64,000 nt of DNA from positions 62,001 to 126,000 of the forward strand of contig CAKQPT010000002.1 in NCBI GenBank assembly GCA_934270345.1, written 5' to 3'. Position numbers and translations under genes: made by a program. Positions within the stretch are counted from its first letter, which is position 1. Each line of letters starts with the position of its first letter. This document shows, piece by piece, positions 41,984 through 50,256 of this stretch. This DNA is from an uncultured Oribacterium sp. (GTDB lineage Bacteria; Bacillota; Clostridia; Lachnospirales; Lachnospiraceae). Below the pieces are notes generated by a model. It saw nothing but the letters and a program-made list of their open reading frames with translations, did no database searches and was not told where the DNA came from.

Positions 41984-44523
41984 GTTCCGGATATAAGCGA
42001 AGTATGTCGATGCAGCGAATTTCATATCGTCGATCGGGCTTCCGCAGTATCGGCCGGGGGCTGTGGTTCCTGCTGACCCTGCTCTGCCTCCTGCTTCTGT
42101 TTTCGATGCGTGGCTATGCGGATACGGTCGACCTTTCGGTGACCTATGGTTATCAGAACACGGCGAAGGCCGGTCGGCGGCTGCCCCTCAGCATCGGGAT
42201 CGAAAACCATCAGGAGAGCACCTTCTCCGGTTATATCCATGTCTACATGGTTGAGTCGGAGGACAGTGTCTATGAGTACCGCTATCAGAAAATCGTCGAG
42301 GGTGGTTCCTCGGATACGCTGAATGTGACGGTGTCACTGAGCTCCGGTATCAGCCAGCTGCTGGTAACCGCGGAGGATCGGGAGGGGCATACGCTGGGTT
42401 CCCGGCGTATCGGCCTCGATGTTGCAGGCTCGGATGCAGAGCTCATCATCGGGATCATCTCCGACCATCCGGAGGCGCTCAGCTATCTGAATGATGTCGG
42501 GATCAATAACGGTATTCTTCGGACCAGGAGTGTGATTCTACCGGTCGATGATCTGCCGGATTCGGAGAATGAGCTCGATCAGCTGGATGTTCTTCTGATT
42601 TCGGATTTTTCGATGAAGAACATACGCAAGAACGAGGCAGAGGTCATCGCACAGTGGGTGCGGGATGGCGGTATCCTGCTGCTGGGAACGGGTGCGCGCG
42701 GGGAGGATGCCCTGAGCCCGTACTACGCAGCGTATCTTCGAACGGCACTTCAGCCGACGGAGATGAGTCTCGAAATGGGGAACACGTATCCCGAGGACGG
42801 GGATTCGGAACTTCTCTCGCTGACGGCCTCCCCGGTTCATATCAAGGGCGGCCAGGAGGTCGTGCTATCCGATGGTATGCCGATCGTTTCAGAGGTCTCG
42901 GAGGGGGCGGGTATCGTCGCCATCAGCGGCTATGATTTCTGTGACCTCACGCGTTTTGCCACAGATCAGAGTGGATACATCGACCAGCTCTTTTCTGCGA
43001 TTCTCGGGAAAACGCGTCTCGAAAATCTTTCCGTCACCGCGTCGGAGCGAAGTCTCGCCCGCTACTGGAATGTGCAGGAGCTTATGAATCTGAGCGATCT
43101 CCGAAAGGTGCCGCAGCCGATCCTTTACGCTGTTATCCTCGCTGCCTATGTGCTTCTGATCGGCCCGGGACTCTACTTTTTCATGCGTGAACGGGAGGTC
43201 CTTCGGATGTACCGTCCGGGTGTTCTGCTGGTGACGGCACTGACGATCATTCTCGTGTATGTCATGGGACTCGGCACACGTTTCATGGGTCCGTTCCTGA
43301 CCTGTGTCCGCCTGAAAAATATCTCGGCGGATAGTGTCGATGAGACGGATTATCTGAATCTGCGTTCGCCATACTTCCGAAGCTATGAGCTTCCGGTGAA
43401 GACCGAGTACGATGTATACCCGATTCTGAAGGGCGCAGATTTTACAGGCGATATCCAGGGACTGCTTTCTTCGGAAGATTATGTAAGCCATACGAGCATC
43501 GATAACGGTCGTGAGAAAAAGACGATCACGATTCAGAACGCTGCACCGTTTGCGGCCCGTTATTTCGAGCTTCATAACAACATGCCGAACGCCGATGGAA
43601 GCTTCCAGTCGGATATCGTCTTTGCGGACGGCAGTGTACGTGGCACGCTCACGAATGGCACGGCCTATGATCTCAGCGATGCGGCACTGCTGATCTATGG
43701 AAAGGTGATCCGGATCGGACGCCTGTATGCCGGTGCCAGCATTGACCTCGGACACTGTGAGGTGGTCAATGTGCCGGTGGGCGACAGTCAGAAAATCGCC
43801 GCCAGTGTCACCAGCGGAGACTGGCAGAGCTTCCTTCGCTACTATCTGATGAACAGCCTGAATGGCTATTTCAGTGATGCGCGCATCGTCGGCTGCGTCC
43901 GGGAGGAGAATCCGGAGAAGCAGCCGCTGGATTTCACAGAGCAGACGGATATCGACAGCTATGGCTTCACGATGGTGGTTTCCTCACTGCCGCTCAGTAC
44001 CCGTGTGGGGGATGTCTACAGCTACAGTGCGCTGTCGACGGATCCTAAGATTCAGTCGGGTGATTATGATGCGACGGAGAATACGGTCGCGAGTGCATGG
44101 CCGACGACGCTCGAGTACCATCTCGGCGAGGGCAGTGATATCACGAGCCTCACGATCGAGAGCCTTTCGGCGGATGATGCGGGGGATGCAAAGTCCATCG
44201 GCAGCGTGCGTCCGTTCCGTGGCAGCATGAGCTTCTATAATTATACGACGGGTGGTTTCGATGTCATCGATATCGGAAACGGTGTGCTGACGCGGGCACA
44301 GCTGGACAGCTACCTCGATGAGGATAATGTGCTCATCGTGCGCTATACCTCGAGTGAGGAGAATGCGGGCATTGATGAACGGTGTTATCTCCCGATGCTG
44401 ACCGTGACGGCACGGAATACAGAGGAAAAGCCGGTGGAGATGATCGACGCGGCTGAACTTGAGGCATCCGAGTATATCGGGGAAGGCAGTGTGTCGGAGG
44501 AAACAGAAACCGGCCTCGGATGA
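41980..44523 (+). CDS. Large exported membrane protein with GATase-like domain, beside an ABC transporter
   Basis: 847 residues, family not recognised. Residues 25-48 are a membrane/signal segment (GLWFLLTLLCLLLLFSMRGYA). Then a beta-rich region, then from about 150 to 270 a class I glutamine-amidotransferase-like fold (ELIIGIISDHPEAL, LDVLLISDFSMKNI, VIAQWVRDGGILLLGTGARG) without a visible catalytic Cys. Two membrane segments follow near 385-440 (ILYAVILAAYVLLIGPGLYFFM; VLLVTALTIILVYVMGLG), then about 400 outside residues. The TTG start at 41980 overlaps the kinase stop and has GGGGAG 8 nt upstream. The ABC ATPase and permease genes follow directly; I infer a joint envelope function. Confidence 0.7.
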   Translation: MSSGYKRSMSMQRISYRRSGFRSIGRGLWFLLTLLCLLLLFSMRGYADTVDLSVTYGYQNTAKAGRRLPLSIGIENHQESTFSGYIHVYMVESEDSVYEYRYQKIVEGGSSDTLNVTVSLSSGISQLLVTAEDREGHTLGSRRIGLDVAGSDAELIIGIISDHPEALSYLNDVGINNGILRTRSVILPVDDLPDSENELDQLDVLLISDFSMKNIRKNEAEVIAQWVRDGGILLLGTGARGEDALSPYYAAYLRTALQPTEMSLEMGNTYPEDGDSELLSLTASPVHIKGGQEVVLSDGMPIVSEVSEGAGIVAISGYDFCDLTRFATDQSGYIDQLFSAILGKTRLENLSVTASERSLARYWNVQELMNLSDLRKVPQPILYAVILAAYVLLIGPGLYFFMREREVLRMYRPGVLLVTALTIILVYVMGLGTRFMGPFLTCVRLKNISADSVDETDYLNLRSPYFRSYELPVKTEYDVYPILKGADFTGDIQGLLSSEDYVSHTSIDNGREKKTITIQNAAPFAARYFELHNNMPNADGSFQSDIVFADGSVRGTLTNGTAYDLSDAALLIYGKVIRIGRLYAGASIDLGHCEVVNVPVGDSQKIAASVTSGDWQSFLRYYLMNSLNGYFSDARIVGCVREENPEKQPLDFTEQTDIDSYGFTMVVSSLPLSTRVGDVYSYSALSTDPKIQSGDYDATENTVASAWPTTLEYHLGEGSDITSLTIESLSADDAGDAKSIGSVRPFRGSMSFYNYTTGGFDVIDIGNGVLTRAQLDSYLDEDNVLIVRYTSSEENAGIDERCYLPMLTVTARNTEEKPVEMIDAAELEASEYIGEGSVSEETETGLG

Positions 44524-44575
44524 GATCGGAAAGAATCTGTATGGGGTCAGCCACGGATGAGGAAGGAGCGTATCC

Positions 44576-45547
44576 ATGATTTCGTTTGAAAATGTCATAA
44601 AGAGCTACGGTCATGTGACAGCGCTCGACGGACTCACGATGCATGTGGAGGATGGCGCACTGTATGCACTCGTCGGCCCGAATGGCGCCGGGAAAACCAC
44701 GGCACTTCGTATGCTGCTCGGACTCGTGTATCCGGACAGCGGCCGGGTCCTGATCGATGATATGGAGGCAGGCGCCGATGTACGTCGCCTGAAGCGCCGC
44801 ATCGGATATGTGCCGGATCGTATCGGTGCCTACCCGAACCTTCGTGTATCGGAGTATATGGACTTTTTCGCGGACTGCTATGATATGTCCGGTGTGAAGA
44901 TGAAGCGGCAGATTCAGATGCTGCTCGATCTCGTCGGATTACGTGATCGCCAGGGACAGTATATGGATTCGCTGAGCCGGGGGATGCAGCAGAAGCTGAG
45001 CCTCGCACGTGCACTGATTCATGACCCGAAGATCCTCGTCATGGATGAGCCGACGGCCGATCTGGATCCGGCGACGCGCTTCGAGTTCCGGCAGATTCTC
45101 GCGAGTCTCGCGGATTCCGGAAAGACCATCCTGACCAGCTCGCGTACGCTGACGGAGATTTCGGATCTGTGTACGGACATCGGCATCCTCGACCGCGGCC
45201 GTCTGGTCATGGAAGGAAAAATCCATGAGGTGCTGGATCGGGTGGATGCGTCGAATCCGATCATCATCAGCATCGCAGGAAATCTGAGCCCGGCGATGCA
45301 GACGCTGAAGCATGATCGTCTGGTGAAATCGATCAGTATCCGGGATAAGAATCTGCTGATTACGTATGCGGGTACACAGAAGGATGAATCGGCGCTGCTT
45401 CGCCGGCTGATCGAGGCTGGTGTGCCGGTACGTGGATTCCATCGGGAGAAGGGTGACCTGGAATCTCTTTTCCTGCAGCTGACCGGTGCACGTGAAGAAA
45501 GGAGGGTGACGTACTATGAAGCTGAATCCGATTTTCCGGAGGGATGA
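44576..45547 (+). CDS. ABC transporter ATP-binding protein
   Basis: 323 residues. Walker A GPNGAGKTTALRML, signature LSRGMQQKLSLARAL, Walker B ILVMDEPTADLDP. The region after Walker A reads GYVPDRIGAYPNLRVSEY, as in the ABC-2-type subfamily. The switch position that normally reads SSH is TSSRTLTEISDL, so the conserved H-loop His appears to be Arg. The C-terminal 90 residues are an extra domain common in this subfamily. AAGGAG lies before the ATG. Overlaps the permease gene by 32 nt. Confidence 0.92.
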   Translation: MISFENVIKSYGHVTALDGLTMHVEDGALYALVGPNGAGKTTALRMLLGLVYPDSGRVLIDDMEAGADVRRLKRRIGYVPDRIGAYPNLRVSEYMDFFADCYDMSGVKMKRQIQMLLDLVGLRDRQGQYMDSLSRGMQQKLSLARALIHDPKILVMDEPTADLDPATRFEFRQILASLADSGKTILTSSRTLTEISDLCTDIGILDRGRLVMEGKIHEVLDRVDASNPIIISIAGNLSPAMQTLKHDRLVKSISIRDKNLLITYAGTQKDESALLRRLIEAGVPVRGFHREKGDLESLFLQLTGAREERRVTYYEAESDFPEG

Positions 45548-46232
45548 GATCATCAACGCACGTAGTCTGACGCTTCCGCTGCTTGTGACACTCCTGAACG
45601 GGGGACTGAGCATCCTGATTCTCATCAATCTGTTTTATATCGTCTCGACGGCGGAACTGACGGGGGAGATCGCGTATCGAAGCTTCCTGCGCATCTACTA
45701 TATCGCGGCGCTGCTGGAGCTTCTGCTCGTGATTCTGATCGCACCGGCACTGGCCGCTTCCTCGGTCGCCAGCGAGCGGGACCAGCGTTCACTGGGCCTT
45801 CTGCTGACGACCCAGCTGACACCGGCGGATATCATCATCGGTAAGCTGATGAGCGTGATGAGTACACTGATGCTGCTCGTCGCGACGGCACTTCCGATCT
45901 TCGCAACCGTATACATCTATGGCGGTATTACCTTCTTCGATATCCTGATGTATCTGCTCACGGCCTTCGTATGCGCGCTGTTGTCCACGAGCATCGGTAT
46001 CCTCGTCAGTGTCAGTATCTATATTACGACGGCCGCCACCCTAGTGTCGTATGCCGGCATGACACTCTGCATCCTGGTCGCTCTGCTGCTGGTTCAGTTC
46101 CGTGGACGCTTCGGCATCGGCGGCGTGCAGGCGTATATCATCGCCCTGCTGTTTCTCATGCTTCTTTCGCTTCTGGCACTCTGCTTCAGCATGCGACAGC
46201 TGAAGCCGCATCCGGTGCGCCGGAAAGCATAG
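45516..46232 (+). CDS. ABC-2 type permease subunit
   Basis: 238 residues with six membrane segments. LLVILIAPALAASSVASERDQRSLGLLLTTQLTPADIIIGKLM is the typical ABC-2 segment in which the ERDQRSLGLLLTT part is the cytoplasmic coupling region. It is the membrane partner of the preceding ATPase. AGGAGGG lies 8 nt before the ATG at 45516, inside the ATPase gene. The transported substrate is unknown. VanZ-like gene follows 29 nt later. Confidence 0.9.
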   Translation: MKLNPIFRRDEIINARSLTLPLLVTLLNGGLSILILINLFYIVSTAELTGEIAYRSFLRIYYIAALLELLLVILIAPALAASSVASERDQRSLGLLLTTQLTPADIIIGKLMSVMSTLMLLVATALPIFATVYIYGGITFFDILMYLLTAFVCALLSTSIGILVSVSIYITTAATLVSYAGMTLCILVALLLVQFRGRFGIGGVQAYIIALLFLMLLSLLALCFSMRQLKPHPVRRKA

Positions 46233-46261
46233 ATGAAAGAACGGTAAGGACAGAATATGCC

Positions 46262-46885
46262 ATGATGCTTCGGACGCGCAGCCGGCCTTCCGTACATGGT
46301 ATACAGGATCGACAGCAAGAGGAGACAGAAAAGAGCAGAATGAAAGAAGTGGTGGATATCACGGAAAACAGAATACGGGATCCGGAGCGGAGGCGTCGGA
46401 AAGCAGCGCGTATCTGCTTCCTGCTGAGCCTCCTGTGGATGATGTTTATTTTTATGATGTCGCAGCAGAACGCAGATACGTCGACGGAGACCAGTCTGCG
46501 GGCAGGAACGCTCGTGGCAGAGCTCGTGGTTCCGGGCTATCGTGACTGGACGGCAGCAGAGCAGCGGGCACTCGCGATACAGATCGATTATCCGGTGCGG
46601 AAGCTCGCCCATGCCAGCGAGTATACGGTCCTCGGCATACTGTACAGTCGGAGTGTACTGTCGGTGACTACGGTACCGAGGCGGAGAAAGCTGCTCTGTA
46701 CGGCCTTTCCGCTCGGCGTACTCTATGCGATGAGTGATGAGTTTCATCAGCTGTTTGTGCCGGGACGTGCCGGGCGGGTGAGCGATGTGCTCATTGACAG
46801 CGCCGGGGTGCTGCTCGGCATCGCGATTGTTTCTCTTTTTATGCACATCAAGCAATTCTTGAAAACGAGGTCTGTTTATGCTTAA
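46262..46885 (+). CDS. VanZ family protein
   Basis: 207 residues from the ATG at 46262 (AAGGA 11 nt upstream); an ATG at 46340 would give a shorter form of 181 residues that still contains the whole domain. LLSLLWMMFIFMMSQQNADTS, RKLAHASEYTVLGIL, YAMSDEFHQLFVPGR and SDVLIDSAGVLLG are the conserved VanZ segments, with four membrane helices. VanZ gives low-level teicoplanin resistance in enterococci; the general role in Clostridia is unknown. Confidence 0.88.
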   Translation: MMLRTRSRPSVHGIQDRQQEETEKSRMKEVVDITENRIRDPERRRRKAARICFLLSLLWMMFIFMMSQQNADTSTETSLRAGTLVAELVVPGYRDWTAAEQRALAIQIDYPVRKLAHASEYTVLGILYSRSVLSVTTVPRRRKLLCTAFPLGVLYAMSDEFHQLFVPGRAGRVSDVLIDSAGVLLGIAIVSLFMHIKQFLKTRSVYA

Positions 46886-46921
46886 ATGTTATCTATTGAA
46901 ATCGGATGTAAGAGGTGAAAG

Positions 46922-47551
46922 ATGAACTGTATCATGATCGGTATCGCCGGTGGTTCAGGCTCCGGCAAGTCAACCTTTACAAATCGTCTGAAGAAGGAAT
47001 TCGGTGACCAGGTCACCGTCATTTATCATGACAATTATTATCGCTCGAACGATGGTATCCCGTTCGAGGTGCGGCAGAAGGTGAACTATGATCATCCGGA
47101 TGCCTTCGAAACGGATCTGCTGATTGCTCACCTGAAGGCGCTTCGCCGCGGTGAGAGCGTACAGTGCCCGGTGTATAACTATGCCGAGCATAACCGTTCG
47201 CAGGAGACGGTCGAGCTCCGACCGAGCAGAATCATCATCATCGAGGGCATTCTCGTCCTCGAGAATCCGGAGCTTCGTTCTCTTTTCGATATCAAAATCT
47301 ATGTGGAAGCCGATGCAGATGAGCGTATTATCCGTCGCATCATCCGTGATGTGAAGGAGCGTGGCCGTCATGTCGAGGATATCTCCGAGCAGTATCTGAC
47401 GACAGTGAAGCCGATGCACTATCTGTATGTCGAGCCGACGAAAGCACTCGCGGACATCGTCATCAACAGTGGTATGAATGATGTCGCCTTCGATCTTATG
47501 CGTACGAAGATTCAGAAGATTCTCGATACACCGGAGAACGGAGCCGAATAA
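46922..47551 (+). CDS. udk: Uridine kinase
   Basis: 209 residues, standard length. GIAGGSGSGKSTFTNRL is the P-loop, IYHDNYYRSNDGIPF the substrate loop, NYDHPDAFETDLL and IIIIEGILVLENPELRSLFDIKIYVEADADERIIRR the lid and core motifs. It phosphorylates uridine and cytidine for pyrimidine salvage. AGAGGTG precedes the ATG. It lies 36 nt after the VanZ gene; no terminator is seen between them. Confidence 0.96.
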   Translation: MNCIMIGIAGGSGSGKSTFTNRLKKEFGDQVTVIYHDNYYRSNDGIPFEVRQKVNYDHPDAFETDLLIAHLKALRRGESVQCPVYNYAEHNRSQETVELRPSRIIIIEGILVLENPELRSLFDIKIYVEADADERIIRRIIRDVKERGRHVEDISEQYLTTVKPMHYLYVEPTKALADIVINSGMNDVAFDLMRTKIQKILDTPENGAE

Positions 47552-47636
47552 CAGCCCATCACGGTCGGGGTCGACCGATGAAGGATAGAAGCAGACACTT
47601 AAACGTACACGTACATGAAAAATGGGAGGTAGCCGC

Positions 47637-49118
47637 ATGCTTTACAACAGTACCCGAGGGGGAGAGAACGGACTCCGCGCATCGGAGGCGATTCTGAAGG
47701 GTCTCGCGTCAGATGGTGGTCTTTTCATGCCGGAGAAACTGCCGGTACTTACGAAGCCACTTTCGGAATTAAGCACGCTTTCATATCAGGATCTTGCGTA
47801 TGAGATTATGAAGGAGTTTTTCACGGATTTCACCGAGGAGGAGCTCCGTCACTGTATCTGTGCGGCCTACGATGAGAAGTTCGAGGATCCGAAGATCGCA
47901 CCGCTGGTAAAGAAGGGCGGCGCATGGTACCTCGAGCTGTTCCATGGAAAGACCATCGCATTTAAGGATATGGCCCTTTCCATCCTCCCGCACCTGATGG
48001 TGACCAGTGCACGGAAGAATCAGGTGACGGATCGTATCGTGATTCTGACCGCGACCTCCGGTGATACCGGAAAGGCGGCGATGGCCGGCTTCGCGGATGT
48101 ACCGGGTACGGAAATCATCGTATTCTATCCGTATGGTGGGGTTTCCCGTTTCCAGGAGCTGCAGATGCGCACGGAGCCGGGAAAGAACACCCATGCAGCG
48201 GCGATCCGCGGCAACTTCGATGATGCCCAGACCGGTGTGAAGCAGATCTTCCATGATCAGGCATTCGCACAGAAGCTGAAGGCGCAGGGCGTCGTGCTGA
48301 GCTCGGCGAACTCCATCAACATCGGCCGTCTGGTTCCGCAGGTGGTTTACTATGTCTATGCCTATGGCCAGATGCTGCAGGCCGGCGATGTCGCAGAGGG
48401 TGAGAAGATCAATGTCTGCGTACCGACCGGTAACTTCGGTAATATCCTGGCAGCGTACCTCGCGAAGCACATGGGCGTGCCGATCGAGAAGCTGATCTGC
48501 GCATCCAACGAAAATAAGGTATTGACGGACTTCTTCGGTACCGGCGAGTATAACCGGAACCGTCCGTTTATTCTGACCTCCAGCCCGTCGATGGATATCC
48601 TGATCTCCTCGAACCTGGAGCGTCTCATCTATCTCAGCACCGGCTGCGACAGCGCGAAGACTGCACAGCTCATGGAGGACCTTCGTACGAAGGGCGTGTA
48701 TGAGGTGAGCGACGATATGCGTCAGTTCATGGCGGACTTCGTCGGTGGCTTCGCAGAGGAGCCGGAGGTCTTTAAGACCATCCGTGATCTGAAGGAAGAG
48801 GCCGGATATGTACTGGATCCGCATACAGCAGTTGCATCTGCCGTCTATAAGCAGTATGCTGAAAAGACGGGCGATACCCGTAAGACGGTGATCGCATCGA
48901 CCGCAAGCCCGTATAAGTTTGCGCCGAATGTGATGAAGGCCCTCGGCATCGATGTGGAGGATCAGGATGTGTTTGCTGTCATCGATCAGCTCTCGGAGAT
49001 TTCCGGCGTGCCGGAGCCACGTGCGATTCGTGAGGTACGGAACGCAGAGATCCGTCACAGCGAGGTCTGTGAGATTTCCGAGATGAAGAAGATGGTCGAG
49101 GACTTCCTCTTTGTCTGA
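47637..49118 (+). CDS. thrC: Threonine synthase
   Basis: 493 residues, the longer ThrC type. MLYNSTRGGENGLRASEAILKGLASDGGLFMP is the family's N-terminal signature; ELFHGKTIAFKDMALSILPHL holds the PLP-binding Lys (FKDMA), and TATSGDTGKAAMAGF the phosphate-binding region. It makes threonine from phosphohomoserine. The ATG at 47637 has GGGAGG 8 nt upstream; the longer in-frame reading from 47622 is unlikely. Other thr genes are not nearby. Confidence 0.96.
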   Translation: MLYNSTRGGENGLRASEAILKGLASDGGLFMPEKLPVLTKPLSELSTLSYQDLAYEIMKEFFTDFTEEELRHCICAAYDEKFEDPKIAPLVKKGGAWYLELFHGKTIAFKDMALSILPHLMVTSARKNQVTDRIVILTATSGDTGKAAMAGFADVPGTEIIVFYPYGGVSRFQELQMRTEPGKNTHAAAIRGNFDDAQTGVKQIFHDQAFAQKLKAQGVVLSSANSINIGRLVPQVVYYVYAYGQMLQAGDVAEGEKINVCVPTGNFGNILAAYLAKHMGVPIEKLICASNENKVLTDFFGTGEYNRNRPFILTSSPSMDILISSNLERLIYLSTGCDSAKTAQLMEDLRTKGVYEVSDDMRQFMADFVGGFAEEPEVFKTIRDLKEEAGYVLDPHTAVASAVYKQYAEKTGDTRKTVIASTASPYKFAPNVMKALGIDVEDQDVFAVIDQLSEISGVPEPRAIREVRNAEIRHSEVCEISEMKKMVEDFLFV

Positions 49119-49210
49119 GATTTTCCAGAGAGCGCATCGTGCCGGTGAGAGAACGACAGTGATGTGTTTGGTGAAAGTGCGTACAGAAAACATGGAAAAG
49201 GTGCTATAGC

Positions 49211-49237
49211 TTGTTTATGTTTCTGTAGAAATACAAT
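49211..49237 (+). promoter_or_regulatory. Possible fba promoter
   Basis: TTGTTT (49211-49216), 15 nt, TACAAT (49232-49237). The spacer is short; the -10 is convincing, the -35 less so. Confidence 0.5.
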
Positions 49238-49245
49238 GCGGACTG

Positions 49246-49261
49246 TGTTAATATATTCACA
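49246..49261 (+). promoter_or_regulatory. Rex-like dyad at the fba start of transcription
   Basis: TGTTAA-TATA-TTCACA (49246-49261). The half-sites match the two known Rex half-site forms (TTGTTAA and TTCACAA). It lies just after the -10, where binding would block initiation. Confidence 0.5.
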
Positions 49262-49296
49262 TAGTTTATAAATGTTATTTTATAGGAGGAAATAAA

Positions 49297-50160
49297 ATGT
49301 TAGTTAACGCTAAGGGAATGCTTGACAAGGCACTGGCTGGTCACTATGCAGTACCACACTTCAACATCAACGATCTGGAGTGGGCGAAGTCTGTACTGCT
49401 CGCTTGCGAGGAGGTACAGTCTCCGGTGATCCTCGGTGTATCCGAGGGTGCAGGCAAGTACATGACCGGCTTTAAGACCGTCGCTGCGATGGTAAAGGCG
49501 ATGGTAGAGGAGCTCGGCATCACCGTTCCGGTGGCACTTCACCTTGACCACGGCACATACGATGGAGCGAAGGCATGCATCGAGGCAGGCTTTACTTCTG
49601 TTATGTTTGATGGTTCACACTATGACATCGACGAGAACGTAGAGAAGACCAAGGAGCTCGTAAAGCTCGCACACGAGCATGGCTGCAGCCTGGAGGCTGA
49701 GGTCGGCGGTATCGGCGGTGTAGAGGATGGTGTTACCTCTGCCGGTGAGAAGGCAGATCCTGCAGAGTGCAAGCGCATCGCAGATCTCGGTGTGGATTTC
49801 CTTGCAGCTGGTATCGGCAATATTCACGGTGTATATCCGGCAGACTGGCAGGGTCTCGACTTCGAGGTGCTCGCAGCCATCAAGGAGCAGATCGGTGATC
49901 TTCCGATGGTTCTTCACGGCGGTTCCGGTATCCCGGATGAGATGATTCAGAAGGCCATTTCTCTCGGCGTATCGAAGATCAATGTTAATACCGAGCTTCA
50001 GATCGTATTTGCAAAGGCAACCAGAGCGTACATCGAGGCTGGTAAGGATCTTCAGGGCAAGGGCTACGATCCTCGTAAGCTCCTGAAGCCGGGTGCAGAG
50101 GCCATCATCGAGGAGTGCAAGGCACGTATCGCTGTATTCGGTTCAGCACATAAGGCTTAA
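49297..50160 (+). CDS. fba: Class II fructose-bisphosphate aldolase
   Basis: 287 residues. PHFNINDLEWAKSVL, the zinc site LHLDHGTYDGAKACIEAGFTSVMFDGSHY, AEVGGIGGVEDG and LHGGSGIPDEMIQKAI are class II aldolase signatures. It cleaves fructose-1,6-bisphosphate in glycolysis. Codon use differs from the neighbours (more GTA, CTT, AGA, GCA), as expected for a highly expressed gene. TAGGAGG precedes the ATG. A Rex-like dyad lies near the promoter and a strong terminator follows, so it is monocistronic. Confidence 0.97.
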   Translation: MLVNAKGMLDKALAGHYAVPHFNINDLEWAKSVLLACEEVQSPVILGVSEGAGKYMTGFKTVAAMVKAMVEELGITVPVALHLDHGTYDGAKACIEAGFTSVMFDGSHYDIDENVEKTKELVKLAHEHGCSLEAEVGGIGGVEDGVTSAGEKADPAECKRIADLGVDFLAAGIGNIHGVYPADWQGLDFEVLAAIKEQIGDLPMVLHGGSGIPDEMIQKAISLGVSKINVNTELQIVFAKATRAYIEAGKDLQGKGYDPRKLLKPGAEAIIEECKARIAVFGSAHKA

Positions 50161-50175
50161 TTTACGGTTACTTTT

Positions 50176-50209
50176 AGAACCTGTCCCAGATCCTGGGACG
50201 GGTTCTTTT
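50176..50209 (+). terminator. Terminator after fba
   Basis: AGAACCTGTCCCAG (50176-50189) pairs with 50193-50206 (14 bp, one G-T) around ATC, followed by TTTC. Confidence 0.88.
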
Positions 50210-50256
50210 CACGCACTATGTTCTTCCTTTCATAGGGGAGTAGAAGGAGACAATGA

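Noticed and set aside
45971..46261. Long N-terminal extension of the VanZ protein
   Set aside because: It would overlap most of the end of the permease gene in another frame and shows no VanZ-like sequence before 46262.
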